Source: Dyadobacter endophyticus (GTDB lineage: Bacteria; Bacteroidota; Bacteroidia; Cytophagales; Spirosomataceae). Taken from it: DNA of 64,000 bases. The notes under the pieces were generated by a model that was given only the letters and a program-made list of their open reading frames with translations, had not been told where the DNA came from and searched no databases. Within the stretch, counting starts at the first letter, position 1. Each line of letters begins with the position of its first letter. The DNA is taken from the NCBI RefSeq assembly GCF_014641595.1, contig NZ_BMIA01000001.1, positions 1,922,426-1,986,425 on the forward strand, in the 5' to 3' direction. The position numbers and the translations under genes are program-made. This document shows, piece by piece, positions 43,703 to 54,700 of the stretch.

Positions 43703-44746
43703 ATGAAGCCAGCTTTGTTTTCGAAGTATGAATGGTGGTACCATCTCGCGATGATGCCTGTCTGCTTTGCGTTGGGGAACTATTATTTGCTGGGCGAGCG
43801 ATATTTCATGCATTTCCCCACCTTCCTCAACGCCTCGGCCCTTGTATTGGTACTGTACTGGTTTTCGGTGGTGATCCTGACGATTGTTATCCGTAAGACC
43901 GCCGGCAGCCCGGCCCAGGGCCAGATACTCGGACAAATGCTGAAAATGTTCTGGAAACTGGCAGCCGCAACGCTTGTTCTGATGGTTTTCGATATATGGA
44001 TTTACAGTCTGGTACCGGCCCTTGAAGTAGCATTCACGTGGTCGGAGATTTGGCCGATGGTGTTGGTGGGCCTGGTATGCGATGCATTTATCTGTGCATT
44101 GCTGGGACTATTCTATGCATTGCAACAATGGAAAAACGACAAGGCCGATGACGAAAAACTGGCCAGAGAATCGCTGGAAGTAGAATTTGATGCGTTGAAA
44201 GGCCAGGTGAACCCACATTTTTTATTCAACAGCCTCAATACCCTGTCCTCCCTCATCAGTGCCGACCCCGTGCAGGCGGAGGATTTCGTGGAAGATCTCG
44301 CCCGTATTTACCGTTACATGCTCCAAGGTGGCCGGACAGACCTCGTACCGCTGCAATCCGAGCTCGCTTTTCTGGAGGTGTATGTCCGTTTGCTAAAAGT
44401 ACGGTACCACGAAGCGCTTCTGGTGGAGCTCCCCGACCGCTGCCCACCCGACCTGACAATCCCGCCGCTGATATTGCAAATACTGGTCGACAATGCAGTT
44501 CAATACAATGCACTATCGGCCAGCCGCCCGCTGACGGTGACGATCAGCCTGACCGGCGACCGCGCCATCCGGGTTGCCAATAATGTTCAAATACGCCATC
44601 GCACGCTTGGCGCAACAGGCACCGGCCTGCGTGGGCTTTCGGCGAAGCTGCTCACTTTTACGCTCCGAAAATTGGAGATTCAGCAAACCAACGACACTTT
44701 CTCAGTGACGATTCCGCTCCTGCCCGACGCGGTAGCGGTTCAATGA
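43703..44746 (+). CDS. LytS/YehU-type sensor histidine kinase
   Basis: 347 residues. Four membrane segments (about 12-32, 42-62, 85-103, 118-140) precede a helical linker, the His block GQVNPHFLFNSLNTLSSLIS with H172, the N box LVDNAVQYNALS and G box GTGLRGLSAKLLTF. It is the first gene of a three-gene operon with a second kinase and a LytTR regulator. It is homologous to the kinases at 22-24 kb. Confidence 0.92.
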   Translation: MKPALFSKYEWWYHLAMMPVCFALGNYYLLGERYFMHFPTFLNASALVLVLYWFSVVILTIVIRKTAGSPAQGQILGQMLKMFWKLAAATLVLMVFDIWIYSLVPALEVAFTWSEIWPMVLVGLVCDAFICALLGLFYALQQWKNDKADDEKLARESLEVEFDALKGQVNPHFLFNSLNTLSSLISADPVQAEDFVEDLARIYRYMLQGGRTDLVPLQSELAFLEVYVRLLKVRYHEALLVELPDRCPPDLTIPPLILQILVDNAVQYNALSASRPLTVTISLTGDRAIRVANNVQIRHRTLGATGTGLRGLSAKLLTFTLRKLEIQQTNDTFSVTIPLLPDAVAVQ

Positions 44747-44867
44747 CAATTCAAGCCGGTAAAAATGCAGTTGATGCAACTTGTGCGCTTGCGTTTTCCC
44801 GCATTACACTATTTTTGAACTTGCCGCAGTGGAACTGTCGCGAAGCAGCCAGAGCGAATGCCTAACC

Positions 44868-45977
44868 ATGAAGAAAAAAGCATTGTTTGAAAAACTTCCG
44901 GAAAAAGCACCTTCGGGAAGCACCACAGTTTATGCCCTGGGCTCTGTTGCCTTGCTGCTGTTTTTCAACTACATCACCGTAGGCGCTCACGTGTTTCGCG
45001 ATCCGCTACTCTTGCTGAAAGCCACTTTACTGAACGCAGGCCTTCTGGCGGCGGCTTGCTGGATACAATCCCGGCTGGCCGGCTACATTACCACGCATTA
45101 CAGCGATTTGCAGCAAACGCTCGTGCGCGTAGCACTATCGATCTCCGCCCACGCCGTGGCCTCGGGCGCATTCGTGCTGCTAACGGCCTGGCTGTACATC
45201 GACAGGAATTTGTTCAGCTCTACCCTCACCGTTCACACACTGGTGCTTGTTTATGTCGTAAATCTTGCGGCTATTGTGCTGGTTACCGGCCTGTGGGAAA
45301 CGTTCGGCGCGCTCGGGCGGTGGCGGCAGCACGAGATCAATGCCGAACGGCTTATGAAGGAGAATGTCAACGGCCAGCTCGAAAGCCTGAAAGCCCAGAT
45401 CAGCCCGCATTTCCTTTTTAATACATTAAATTCCCTTTCCGCGCTGATCGGTGAAGACCAGGAGAAGGCCGAGCAGTTTGTAGACGAAATGGCGCGCGTT
45501 TACCGCTATCTTTTGCAAACCAACCATTCGTCCGTCGATCAGCGCGATTTCGGGCAGTTAACGACGTTAAAAAAAGAATTGTCATTCATAGAATCGTACG
45601 GGCACCTTCTGAAAACCCGCTATGGCGAAGGTATGAAACTTTATATTCACGTGGAGGAGTGCTTTCTGGACCACCGCATTCCACCATTAACATTGCAATT
45701 ACTGGTTGAAAACGCGGTGAAGCACAATGTAATCCGCGCAAGCAGGCCGCTTACTATTTTCATATTGAGCACCGTGGAGGGCCAGTTGATGGTGCGTAAT
45801 AATCTGCAAAAGAAGAACCTGACTGCCGGTGCGGAAAATATCGAGTCAACGCACGTCGGATTGGTCAATATTATCACGAAATACCAGCTGCTGAGCGAGT
45901 ACCGGCCCGGATTATCCCAGCCTGTAATCGAAAGCAACCATGAGTTTTTCACCGTAACCTTACCACTGATTTCCTGA
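44868..45977 (+). CDS. LytS/YehU-type sensor histidine kinase
   Basis: 369 residues. Four membrane segments (about 20-42, 48-67, 86-110, 121-143), then QISPHFLFNTLNSLSALIGE with H181, VENAVKHNVIRA as N box and HVGLVNIITKY as G box. The longer frame starts with TTG; the ATG before KKKALFEKL is used. It is most like the kinase at 22339-23382. Its stop is 4 bases before the regulator start, so the three genes form one operon. Confidence 0.92.
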   Translation: MKKKALFEKLPEKAPSGSTTVYALGSVALLLFFNYITVGAHVFRDPLLLLKATLLNAGLLAAACWIQSRLAGYITTHYSDLQQTLVRVALSISAHAVASGAFVLLTAWLYIDRNLFSSTLTVHTLVLVYVVNLAAIVLVTGLWETFGALGRWRQHEINAERLMKENVNGQLESLKAQISPHFLFNTLNSLSALIGEDQEKAEQFVDEMARVYRYLLQTNHSSVDQRDFGQLTTLKKELSFIESYGHLLKTRYGEGMKLYIHVEECFLDHRIPPLTLQLLVENAVKHNVIRASRPLTIFILSTVEGQLMVRNNLQKKNLTAGAENIESTHVGLVNIITKYQLLSEYRPGLSQPVIESNHEFFTVTLPLIS

Positions 45978-45981
45978 AAGC

Positions 45982-46767
45982 ATGAATGCGCTAATTGTTG
46001 AAGACGAAGATTTGTCAGTCCGTCGCCTGAAAAAGATGATCGGCGAAGTAGCGCCCTCGCTGGATATTGCAGGCGTTACGGACAGTATCGAACAAACCGT
46101 GGAATGGATCCTTGAAAACCGCGCTGCCGGACAAGCCGACCCGGACCTGATTTTCCTGGATATCGAACTGTCCGACGGCCAGAGCTTTGAGATATTCAAC
46201 CGGATCGACGTGTCCAGTGCGATCATTTTCACTACTTCTTACGACGAATACGCATTACAGGCATTCAAACACAACAGCATCGATTATCTCCTAAAACCCG
46301 TGCACCGCGACGATCTTCAACGGGCATTGCAGAAATATGAAAAAATGAAAGTCCAGCCTGCCGCCGATCATTCGCTGGCAGGCATCCGGAAGTTGTTGGA
46401 AGATTTCAAAAAAGCATCGTCCGTCGAGTACCGGCAGCGTTTTCTTGTAAAACAGGGGCAAAAAATGCTTTCGATCGAAGTTGGTGAGATCGCCTATTTC
46501 TTCACCGACGACCGTTACAGTTTCTTCATGACCGATTCCAACCAGAAAATGCTCGTCGACTACACGCTCGACGAGCTGGCAGAATCGCTCGATCCGGCCC
46601 GTTTTTTCAGGATTAACCGCGGAATGATGGTTACACACCGTTCGGTCGATAAAATCGACCCATATTTCGGTAACCGCCTGGCGCTCACGCTGCGCCCCGC
46701 TCATAACAAGGAGGTGCTTGTAAGCAGGGAAAAAGTGGGTGATTTTAAGGTTTGGATGGGTAAATAG
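45982..46767 (+). CDS. LytTR-family response regulator
   Basis: 261 residues. D60 (LIFLDIELSDGQSFEIF) is the phosphoacceptor, and IFTTSYDEYALQAFKHN and LLKPV follow. The LytTR domain is at about 150-260 (RFLVKQGQKMLSIEVGEIA, FFRINRGMMVTHRSV). It matches the regulator at 20556-21350 over its full length by eye. Binding sites are direct repeats in this family; no site was found nearby. Confidence 0.93.
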   Translation: MNALIVEDEDLSVRRLKKMIGEVAPSLDIAGVTDSIEQTVEWILENRAAGQADPDLIFLDIELSDGQSFEIFNRIDVSSAIIFTTSYDEYALQAFKHNSIDYLLKPVHRDDLQRALQKYEKMKVQPAADHSLAGIRKLLEDFKKASSVEYRQRFLVKQGQKMLSIEVGEIAYFFTDDRYSFFMTDSNQKMLVDYTLDELAESLDPARFFRINRGMMVTHRSVDKIDPYFGNRLALTLRPAHNKEVLVSREKVGDFKVWMGK

Positions 46768-46769
46768 AA

Positions 46770-47960
46770 CTAGATTTTCAGCACTAACCGGTCTTCCAGG
46801 GCCGCATGCACGCCCACTTCCACGCGCCGCTCATGCGGGAGCGTGTAGAATTCAACCGTGAGGGTAATGCCATCCGTAGTTCTTTCGAGGAGCACTTTCA
46901 GGAAGCCGTGCTTCGTGTCGCAGCTACTTTCGAGATTGATGCCTTCAAACTCCGGCAGGTCGCTTTTGAAGCGGTAATCGCTCGTGTAGGCAACCGGATG
47001 CAGCTCGTCGTATCCGCCACTTCCCGCTACTATAAATGGCAGTACACGTCCGCTTCCGTGGTCACCGCCCGGGTAATGTCGGCTGAAACGCTGATAACTA
47101 TGCACGTGGCCGCTGAAAACGATGTCAGGATAAATGCCGGTTTCTTCAAAAACCCCTTCCAGCAATTCGATCATCGGCATGCTCGAACCGTGGTTAATGT
47201 CTGCGGAATACGGGGAATGGTGCAGACAGAGTATCACCGCTTTATCGGGGCGTTCGCTGTCGGCTCTTTTGAGTTCGTGAACCAGCCAATCGCGCTGCTC
47301 GTCGGTCACCACGCCGAATTTCGTCACGTTGCTATACATCCCGATGATATTCGCCAGCGGTGTGAGGAGCGTCCAGTACACGTTGGGTTGGACCATGCTT
47401 TTGCGCGCTGCGTTGCCGCTGAAAGAAACTGTCCGTCGTTCGGTATCACAAAAAACCGCCTTGAATGCGTCCAAACTGTTGTAACGAACGGGGCTGTCGG
47501 GATTGATATCGCTGTCGTGGTTGCCCGGAATTGCAAAAATGGGGCCCGGATACTTCTGATAAGGCTCAAAAAACTGTCGCTGATACTGGCTTGCTTCACC
47601 GTGGTTGTACACGACATCGCCGAGGTGAAACAGGAATTGCGGTTCGTAACCTGTTTTCTCGGCCGCTTCAAACTGCTTCACCATCTCCCCTACCACCAGT
47701 TTCTGAAAATCCGGCGTCCGGATACTGCCCGTATCACCCACCATATGGAACGCTAATTTGTTCTGGTCCGGGACCGGATCAATGGATTCAAGGTCTAAAT
47801 GATAAGGATATTTTCCGGACGGTTTGGGTGCAGGCAGGTACTTGAAGCTATCGTCGGGAACGTCTTTTTTGAAAACGGGTTTGGAGAATTTCTGCGGGTA
47901 ACTGGATCTCATTACGACTGGCTGCTGGTGATCAGCCTTTTGGATACTGACTATGTCCAT
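46770..47960 (-). CDS. Purple-acid-phosphatase-like metallophosphoesterase
   Basis: 396 residues. The motif series of this superfamily is complete: MVGDTG, LGDVVYNHG, GNHDSD, LCLHHSP and FSGHVHSYQRF, which supply the two metal ions. This is the purple acid phosphatase pattern. No signal peptide is seen at the N terminus (MDIVSIQKADHQQ), so it may be cytoplasmic or use another route. It lies 133 bases after the SusCD-phosphatase genes on the same strand and may be part of the same organophosphate locus. Confidence 0.85.
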   Translation of the reverse strand: MDIVSIQKADHQQPVVMRSSYPQKFSKPVFKKDVPDDSFKYLPAPKPSGKYPYHLDLESIDPVPDQNKLAFHMVGDTGSIRTPDFQKLVVGEMVKQFEAAEKTGYEPQFLFHLGDVVYNHGEASQYQRQFFEPYQKYPGPIFAIPGNHDSDINPDSPVRYNSLDAFKAVFCDTERRTVSFSGNAARKSMVQPNVYWTLLTPLANIIGMYSNVTKFGVVTDEQRDWLVHELKRADSERPDKAVILCLHHSPYSADINHGSSMPMIELLEGVFEETGIYPDIVFSGHVHSYQRFSRHYPGGDHGSGRVLPFIVAGSGGYDELHPVAYTSDYRFKSDLPEFEGINLESSCDTKHGFLKVLLERTTDGITLTVEFYTLPHERRVEVGVHAALEDRLVLKI

Positions 47961-48093
47961 GGCGGCGATTTTGGTCAGCCCAAGCTAACAAAATCGCCGC
48001 CAGACAGTGTAAACATAGCATTAATTTTGGTTTAAGAATATCCCTTTTCACATATTATCCCTCCCGCTAAAACCAAAACTTAGAATACCTCAA

Positions 48094-49077
48094 TTATAAC
48101 TTGATTTGATGATCACTAATCCTCGTCGGAAATCTCGAAACCACCTGCTCGGGTGCGGCGGGGGTATAGATGGTGCTGCGGCCTTCGATGGTCATTTTGC
48201 CGGAGGTGTCGAGCGTTACGAAAGCATACAGCGGGTCTTTATAATAGTAGGCGCCGTCTTTGGTGTAGACGTACGTGGCGCTGTTGACCATAAAGTAATG
48301 CACGCCATTGCGCTGGCCGTAACGGTCGTCGTGGTCGTGCCCCATGAATACGGCCACTACTTTTGCCGGGCTTCCGGCAGGACTCCCGGCCCGACTCCCA
48401 TTTTGCGTTGCTTTGAAATTTACTTCGTCGAAAATACTCAGAATCTCGTCTGCATTACCGATTTCCAGGGGAAAGTCGCTTAGGTACACGGGCTGGTGCA
48501 TGAATACCACCACAGGAAATCTGGCTTGAAGCAGGTCAGCGCGCAGCCATTCGAGCTGTTCCTGGTCGGTGAAGCTGCGTTTGGGTGCCGGAAGCTTACC
48601 CCAGTTAGAACTGTCGTAATGCGTAAGGCGGCCATCGTCTTCTTTCAGGAAGTTGCGGTCCATGATGACGAAATGAAAGCCGCCCTGATCAAATGAATAA
48701 TACCGCTTTGGCATTCCCCAAAACTGCATGATCGCCTCCTTGCCGCAATAGTCCATATCGTGGTTGCCCAGCACGTGGTATTTCGGGCCTTTGAAACGGT
48801 TCCACTGCTCCATAATGCCTTCCGAGCGCGTATGCCGGCAAAAGTCACCACACTGGATAATGAAATCCGGGTTCGTTTTAACCACATCATCCATAAACCC
48901 GCTAAGCCGCGTCACCTCTTCCCGCCCGAATTGCAAATGGTGCAGATCGGAGATCATCCCGAAACGGATTGTCTGCGCAGGACCGCTGGCGAAAGCTGGT
49001 ATCGAAAACGAATTCTGGTAAATAGCGACGCTCCCGGCCGCTACTCCCATACCTTTGAAAAAATCCCTCCGTTGCAT
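48094..49077 (-). CDS. Tat-exported metallophosphoesterase
   Basis: 327 residues. The N terminus MQRRDFFKGMGVAAG is a twin-arginine signal. The metallophosphoesterase motifs are MISDLHH, CGDFCRH, GNHDMD, FMHQP and GHDHDD. It should act in the periplasm on a phosphate ester. Its start codon overlaps the stop of the preceding phosphatase (TAATG), so the two are co-translated. Confidence 0.88.
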   Translation of the reverse strand: MQRRDFFKGMGVAAGSVAIYQNSFSIPAFASGPAQTIRFGMISDLHHLQFGREEVTRLSGFMDDVVKTNPDFIIQCGDFCRHTRSEGIMEQWNRFKGPKYHVLGNHDMDYCGKEAIMQFWGMPKRYYSFDQGGFHFVIMDRNFLKEDDGRLTHYDSSNWGKLPAPKRSFTDQEQLEWLRADLLQARFPVVVFMHQPVYLSDFPLEIGNADEILSIFDEVNFKATQNGSRAGSPAGSPAKVVAVFMGHDHDDRYGQRNGVHYFMVNSATYVYTKDGAYYYKDPLYAFVTLDTSGKMTIEGRSTIYTPAAPEQVVSRFPTRISDHQIKL

Positions 49078-50162
49078 TATTTAAAAACAGTTTTAACCAC
49101 CTCTCCAACAGGGTGGTTGGCCGTAAACTTGAATCCCATCAACTGCGCGACCGTTTGTGCAAACTGGTCCTGGTAAACCTGCGATTGGCTTTTCATTTCA
49201 CCGGTTCCTGGCGTATCGGGGCCAATGACAGCCATCCAGGTTTCGTTGGAGCCTGGTGCTGAGGTGCCGTGGCTGGTCCAGCGGTCGCCGAGGCCGCGGC
49301 CATGGTCCGGATAAACGATGATGGTCGTTTTGTCCTTATAAAACGGGTCGGCCTGCATATAATTCCAGAGGCTCGCCACCATTGCATCGACATAATGCGC
49401 GCCATCGAGGAAGGAATCGTACTGGCCGTGGTGGCCAAACTCGTCCATATCTGCGAAGTCGATATGGACAACGCGTGGGTGGTTAGCTTCGATGTACGAG
49501 CGTGTGAGCGCGTAGGTGTGGGCGTCGAAGCGAACGGATTTACCGAAATATTCGGGCAGGTAGTTTTGCAATTCATTAGCCAATTTCTGGGCTCCGGTAA
49601 GGTTGTTGCCTTTCACTTTTTCGCCGGGAATGTTGACGAGCATGCCATTGCGGTCGCGGTTGAGAATGCGTGAAAGCGCGTCCCACGAAGCAAACGTAAC
49701 CACTTTACCCTCCATGCCTTTTTGCTTATTGAAGAATTCCAGCACATTCTCGTTCGGGTTGTTCGGGTAGTCGTTGCTGTTGACCTTCTCGTCGTAATAC
49801 CCGCAAAGCGTTTCGCTGCGGCCGGGATAGGAGAACCAGTATTTGTTACGTACGTCCATGAGGTTGCCCAGGTCGCGGTTGCCATAAAGCTGCCCTTGTT
49901 TTGAAATAGTATTCCAAAAGAAAGGCATTAGCTTGTTGCGGCGTTCAGCGACGTTTTTCCCCCAATACTTAGCTACCATTGCCGCCGAGTCCTGCTGGCG
50001 GTATTTTTTGGTATAAAACAAAACAGAATCCGCGCCGCGGAAAATTTCCTGCCAGCGGCAGCCGTCGACGGAGATCATTACAACATTTTTCGTTTTGGTT
50101 TGAGCCATGGCCGCAATGCTCAGCGCGGCCATTAGGCAGGTTAGCAGGGTTGTTTTCATCAT
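49077..50162 (-). CDS. Alkaline phosphatase-superfamily enzyme
   Basis: 361 residues after the chosen ATG; the signal peptide is TTLLTCLMAALSIAAMAQ. NVVMISVDGCRWQEIFRGAD holds the first metal-binding Asp. YPGRSETLCGYYDEK, HIDFADMDEFGHHGQY (Asp and His ligands) and VYPDHGRG (second Asp-His) complete the alkaline phosphatase/phosphodiesterase core. A longer frame starts with TTG inside an intercistronic hairpin. It is the first gene after susD and is coupled to the Tat-exported metallophosphoesterase. Confidence 0.85.
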   Translation of the reverse strand: MMKTTLLTCLMAALSIAAMAQTKTKNVVMISVDGCRWQEIFRGADSVLFYTKKYRQQDSAAMVAKYWGKNVAERRNKLMPFFWNTISKQGQLYGNRDLGNLMDVRNKYWFSYPGRSETLCGYYDEKVNSNDYPNNPNENVLEFFNKQKGMEGKVVTFASWDALSRILNRDRNGMLVNIPGEKVKGNNLTGAQKLANELQNYLPEYFGKSVRFDAHTYALTRSYIEANHPRVVHIDFADMDEFGHHGQYDSFLDGAHYVDAMVASLWNYMQADPFYKDKTTIIVYPDHGRGLGDRWTSHGTSAPGSNETWMAVIGPDTPGTGEMKSQSQVYQDQFAQTVAQLMGFKFTANHPVGEVVKTVFK

Positions 50163-50191
50163 TTTAAGTTTAAGAGTCCGGAAAGTAAAAG

Positions 50192-50220
50192 CTTCCTCCG
50201 GATGCAAGGTCCGGAGGAAG
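50192..50220. other. Perfect intercistronic hairpin after susD
   Basis: CTTCCTCCGGA (50192-50202) and TCCGGAGGAAG (50210-50220) form an 11-base perfect stem with a 7-base loop between the susD-like and phosphatase genes. No T tract follows on the minus strand. It could stabilise the upstream mRNA or reduce read-through. Confidence 0.7.
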
Positions 50221-50228
50221 GGGAAAGA

Positions 50229-51707
50229 TTATTTAACAAGCCACATCACGCCATTCTGCGTGTCGGCACCATTGAACTGCGTTTTGAGCGAGGCTTTCAC
50301 ATTCACCTCATTCGTCGTGTACTCCGAGGTCGGGTAAGCCCAGCGGACGGGGATCTGATTGTTATTCGAATTGGACTGCCCGATGTCGAATGCCGGAATA
50401 CCCGTGCGGCGGTTGTTATAGAATGCCTGGCGACCCGAGTTTTCGAAGAATGCCATGTATTTCTGTTCGAGGATCTTCTGCAAACCTTTTTCGGCATTGC
50501 CGGGATAAGGATTCGCAGCAAGGAATCTGTCTATTTCCGATTGTGCAATATTATAAAACTTCATCGATTCGGTAACACCTTTTTGATAGTAGTCGGCGGC
50601 ATTGCCAGCCAGCCAGCCGCGGTTGATCGCCTCGGCAATGCTGAAATTCACCTCATGCGCTCCCAGCTGGATCGCGGGCACTCCGGCTGCCGATGCCTCC
50701 CAATAGTCAAAATTGATCATCGAAAGCAACCCCTTCCCGGCTTCTTCCAGCAATGTCGATTGCAAATCGCCGGTTTTGCCGCCGCCATAGCGCAGGTAAG
50801 GATCCTGATTGCCTTTCAAAGCATCGGCAGGCAATGCCACTACGAGCAGGCGCGGGTCGCGGGTGGCTTTGGCAATGTCAACAAAAGTGGCACCCAGCGT
50901 GTTGCGTTTGTCGTTTTTCACCACTACGCCATTGCTTGGCCATAGCGGGTAGGTATTGATCGTATTGTAAACAACCTGGAAATTATCCGCATTAGCAACA
51001 ATGAGCGGGTATTTCGCCGGATCGTTCACGATTGCCGCGAACTGCTGCTTTACGTTCAGGTCGGGGGTATCGTCTGCACGTTTACTGAGGCTGATGAGCA
51101 CGCGCAAACGATACGAATTGATCAGCTTCTGCCATTTAACGAGATCGCCGCCGTACAGGTAATCGCCCGAAATTGCCGGTTTTTTCGCGATCAGCGCGGG
51201 CATTTCGGCATTGGCCTCTTCCAACCATTTCAGAACCTGGATATAAATGTCCTTCTGACTGTCGTATTTGGGCTTGAAATTCTCGTCGCTCACGCCTTTG
51301 ATCGCCTCCGACATCGGTACATCGCCAAACATTTCGGTGGCGCGGCTGTAAAAATAGGCCTTGAAAAACTTCGCGAGCGTGAGATAATGCGCGCCTACGT
51401 CGCCGGATTTAGTTGCCTCGATCTCCATACGGTTCACGTTGCGGAGTGAGTTATAGAACACGTCGTAGGAGCCGGTGGTCCAGCCATAAGCCTGACCGTC
51501 GTAATAGGCCTCGTTCTGCGTCATAAACTGGTTATGACGATGATCGGTGCTCCACGGCGAGTCCCAGGTATTAGTGAGAATGCCGGTGAGGATGAGGTCA
51601 GCCGAAGGGTTGGTGATCGCGCCGGGGTCCTTTTGCAGCGTGTCGATATCCTGGCAGCTTCCCAGGCCAAGGCCCAGCGCCAACAGCATGTATTTAATAT
51701 TTTTCAT
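50229..51707 (-). CDS. SusD/RagB-family outer-membrane lipoprotein
   Basis: 492 residues. Lipobox LGLGSC with lipidated C18. The mature protein has the SusD helical repeats (NPSADLILTGILTNTWDSPW, AHYLTLAKFFKAYFYSRATEMFGDVPMSEA). The GDVPM-type motif is strongly conserved. It binds substrate at the cell surface above the SusC channel. The gene follows susC after 12 bases. The family subgroup resembles SusD/RagB nutrient-binding lipoproteins with broad substrates; together with the phosphatases the ligand may be a phosphate ester. Confidence 0.93.
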   Translation of the reverse strand: MKNIKYMLLALGLGLGSCQDIDTLQKDPGAITNPSADLILTGILTNTWDSPWSTDHRHNQFMTQNEAYYDGQAYGWTTGSYDVFYNSLRNVNRMEIEATKSGDVGAHYLTLAKFFKAYFYSRATEMFGDVPMSEAIKGVSDENFKPKYDSQKDIYIQVLKWLEEANAEMPALIAKKPAISGDYLYGGDLVKWQKLINSYRLRVLISLSKRADDTPDLNVKQQFAAIVNDPAKYPLIVANADNFQVVYNTINTYPLWPSNGVVVKNDKRNTLGATFVDIAKATRDPRLLVVALPADALKGNQDPYLRYGGGKTGDLQSTLLEEAGKGLLSMINFDYWEASAAGVPAIQLGAHEVNFSIAEAINRGWLAGNAADYYQKGVTESMKFYNIAQSEIDRFLAANPYPGNAEKGLQKILEQKYMAFFENSGRQAFYNNRRTGIPAFDIGQSNSNNNQIPVRWAYPTSEYTTNEVNVKASLKTQFNGADTQNGVMWLVK

Positions 51708-51719
51708 AGGTAATTCCGG

Positions 51720-54700
51720 TTAGAAAGTCACATTCAGGTTTGCTCCAAAACTTTTGACAGATGGCGTCTGGAAACTGGTAATGGTGCCTGTAAACTGATC
51801 CAGGTCGATGTTTTTGGTATATTTTCCTGTAAAATACAACAGGTTACGCCCCACGAGCGACAGGCTGGCCGCTGATGCGAAGCGTGTTTTCGAAAGCAGT
51901 TTCGCAGGGAAATTGTAGGTTAGCACGACTTCACGCAGCTTTACATAAGTACGGTTCTTGGCCGCAATGTAATTCGACTGATAGTAGTTCGTTGCCCATG
52001 CCTGCCACAATACCGGCACTGTATTTGGCGCAAATTCGCGGGTATCGGTGATCACATTTCCATCCTGATCTGTGTTCAGCTGACCCTTCACGATCCGCTT
52101 GCCGTCGGTCATGACCGAGCCTTTGTAATCCGGATTGTCGCGGTTCTGCCAGTCTTTCAGGCGGAATTCATTCGCCGACTCCGGTGCCGTTCCGCTCCCG
52201 AACTGCTTGGTATACATGTAGTTGTTAACCTTTCCGCCAAAGCGGCCATCTACCTGGAAGCTCAGTGTGAACGACTTGTGCGTGAATGTGTTATTGATTC
52301 CCGCGGTGAAATTGTTGTCGTAGTATCCAATCCGCGAATTATACGGATTGTAGGCCGGCATGCCGTTCGAGCCGACGATGATATTGCCGGTTTCGTCGCG
52401 CTGGAAATCCCTGATATAATAGGCATCCGCGCGTTCGCCGACGTGGATATTACCATCGCGTTGCTGCACGCCGTCGATCTTGTCGAGCCATTTGTGGTTC
52501 ATCGACCAGTTGGCCGACACATTCCAGGTGAGGTTCTCGTTCTTCACAGCCGTTCCGTCGATACCCAGCTCGACGCCCTTGCGTATATATGTGAATGCAT
52601 TGCGCTGCACGCCCGACACACCCGAGGTAACGGAGGTAGGCACGCTCACGATGCCGGGCCCTTCGACGTTGCGGAACACTGCCGCATCAAAACCGAGCCT
52701 GTTATGCAGAAATCGCATTTCCAGACCGAGTTCGAGCGTTTTTACCCGTGCTGCTTGGAGGTTGTCGCTGTACAGCGTGCCGGTGTAGCTCACGCCGGTG
52801 TAGGAATTGTTCCAGGGTGCTGAGCTCGCGTAGGTCGGAAGCAGCTTGTAAATGTCGTACTGGAAATTCTCATCCACAAAATCGCTGGCCACGTTGGCAT
52901 AGGAGCCGCGCAGCTTCGCAAATGAAATCGCCTGGGGCAAATCGACCACCTCCGAAAGCACTGCGCTCAACGACGCCGACGGATAGAAATAGGTATTGTT
53001 CTTCTTCGGCATCGTGCTCGACCGGTCTACCCGGCCGGTGAGGCTCAAGAACAGGAAATCTTTGTAATCCATATCCACAAAACCATAAACACTTCCTACC
53101 CAGCGTTTTGCAAAATCGTTGGCCGATGTCGAAGGTTGTACCGAATTGGAAAGGTCGTATACACCGGGTACAAGGAGGCCCTTGGTTGTTTTACCCGTCA
53201 GCGAAGTCACTTTCACCGAACGCAGGTTACCGTAAACCGATGCATTCAGCCCGAAATCCTTGCCGAAACGATCCTCGTATTTCAAAGAGCCTTCGGTATT
53301 GTTTTCCCAGAAAGTGTCATAGGTTTCGGAATAACCACCTGCCTGGTTCGGGAAGCCGAAATTGTAAAGATTCGACGAGATCGGAGCGCGCGTGCTGCGG
53401 TTGCGGTTCCAGGTACTCACGTTCGTGCGGGCATTGAATGTCAGCTTGTCGTTGATCTTGTAATTCATCTGAGCAAAGCCGTACACATCATTCTTATAGT
53501 AGGTTTTCAATGCTTCATAGGCGGTCAGCCAAGGGTTATCGTAAATGGTATACTCCCGGTTGAACTGCTGGGCATTCTCCTTGCCCGGCTGCCAGTAGTT
53601 GCGCAGGTCATTCACATCGTAATCCACACCGCCCCACACGGTAAAAATGTAGATAGGGCTTGCCGGACCATAATCGAGCGTCGGGTAGTTGGGTGAATAC
53701 TGGCGGTTATAATTGATACTCGCATCGAAGCGCACTTTTTTGCCTGCATTAATACCCCCAGAGATATTCACATTCGTGCCACCGAGCTTGGTATTGGGCA
53801 TCTGGCCGCGCTGGAATGTCTGCGAAAGTGAGAGGCGGAAGTCGCCGAACTCGTTCTTGCTGGAAATCGCCAGGTTATTGGTGCTCAGTAAGCCGTTCCG
53901 GAGGAAGTTGGTGAGGTTATCCTTCCCTCTTGCCAGCCACGGAATAGGCACCAGTTCGCCCGTTTTGGGGTCTTTGGGACTATTGTACTGGGTGATCAGC
54001 TGCCCCTCAAAACGCGGGCCCCAGATATTGTAGTCGTTGTCGTTGATCCCGCCGCCGCGGCCGTCCTTGAACGCGTATTCGTAATCGCTGCCCGGGCCGT
54101 ATTCCGTCTGGTATTTGGGAATCGCATTAAAGCCCGTCTGCAACTGGGTACTGGAATTGAAATCGACTGTAAAGCCTTTCTTTGCGCCGCTGCCCTTTTT
54201 GGTGGTAATGATAATCGCCCCGTTCTGGCCGCGGTTACCATATAATGCCGCCGCGCTGGCGCCTTTCAGCACCGAATAGGTTTCGATATCGTCCGGGCTC
54301 AGATTCCACGAATCGGTGTTAATAGGCACGCCATCAACCACATACAAAACCCCGCTCCTGCCACGCAACGTCACCTGCGGGCTGGAAAGCAAATCGGGGC
54401 TCTGCGCAATTGTAAGGCCGGCTACTTTCCCCGTCAGCGAGCTGATCGCATTCGGCTCCCGTGCCTTCACCATGGTAGCGCCTTTCACCTCCGAAACTGA
54501 ATACCCGACGGCCTTCTTTTCCTTCTTGATACCCAAAGCCGTGACTACCACTTCATTAAGCTGCCGCTGGTCGGCGCTTAGCGCGACGTCGATCACCGTC
54601 CTGTTTCCCACCGCCATTTCCTGCGACAAGAAGCCCAGAAAAGAAAAAACCAGGGTATCTTTCTCATTATCAACCCGCAATACATACCTGCCGGTCGCAT

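Noticed and set aside
46806..47756. 316-codon plus-strand frame opposite the purple-acid-phosphatase-like gene
   Set aside because: The minus frame has the full metallophosphoesterase motif series, while the plus frame has none.
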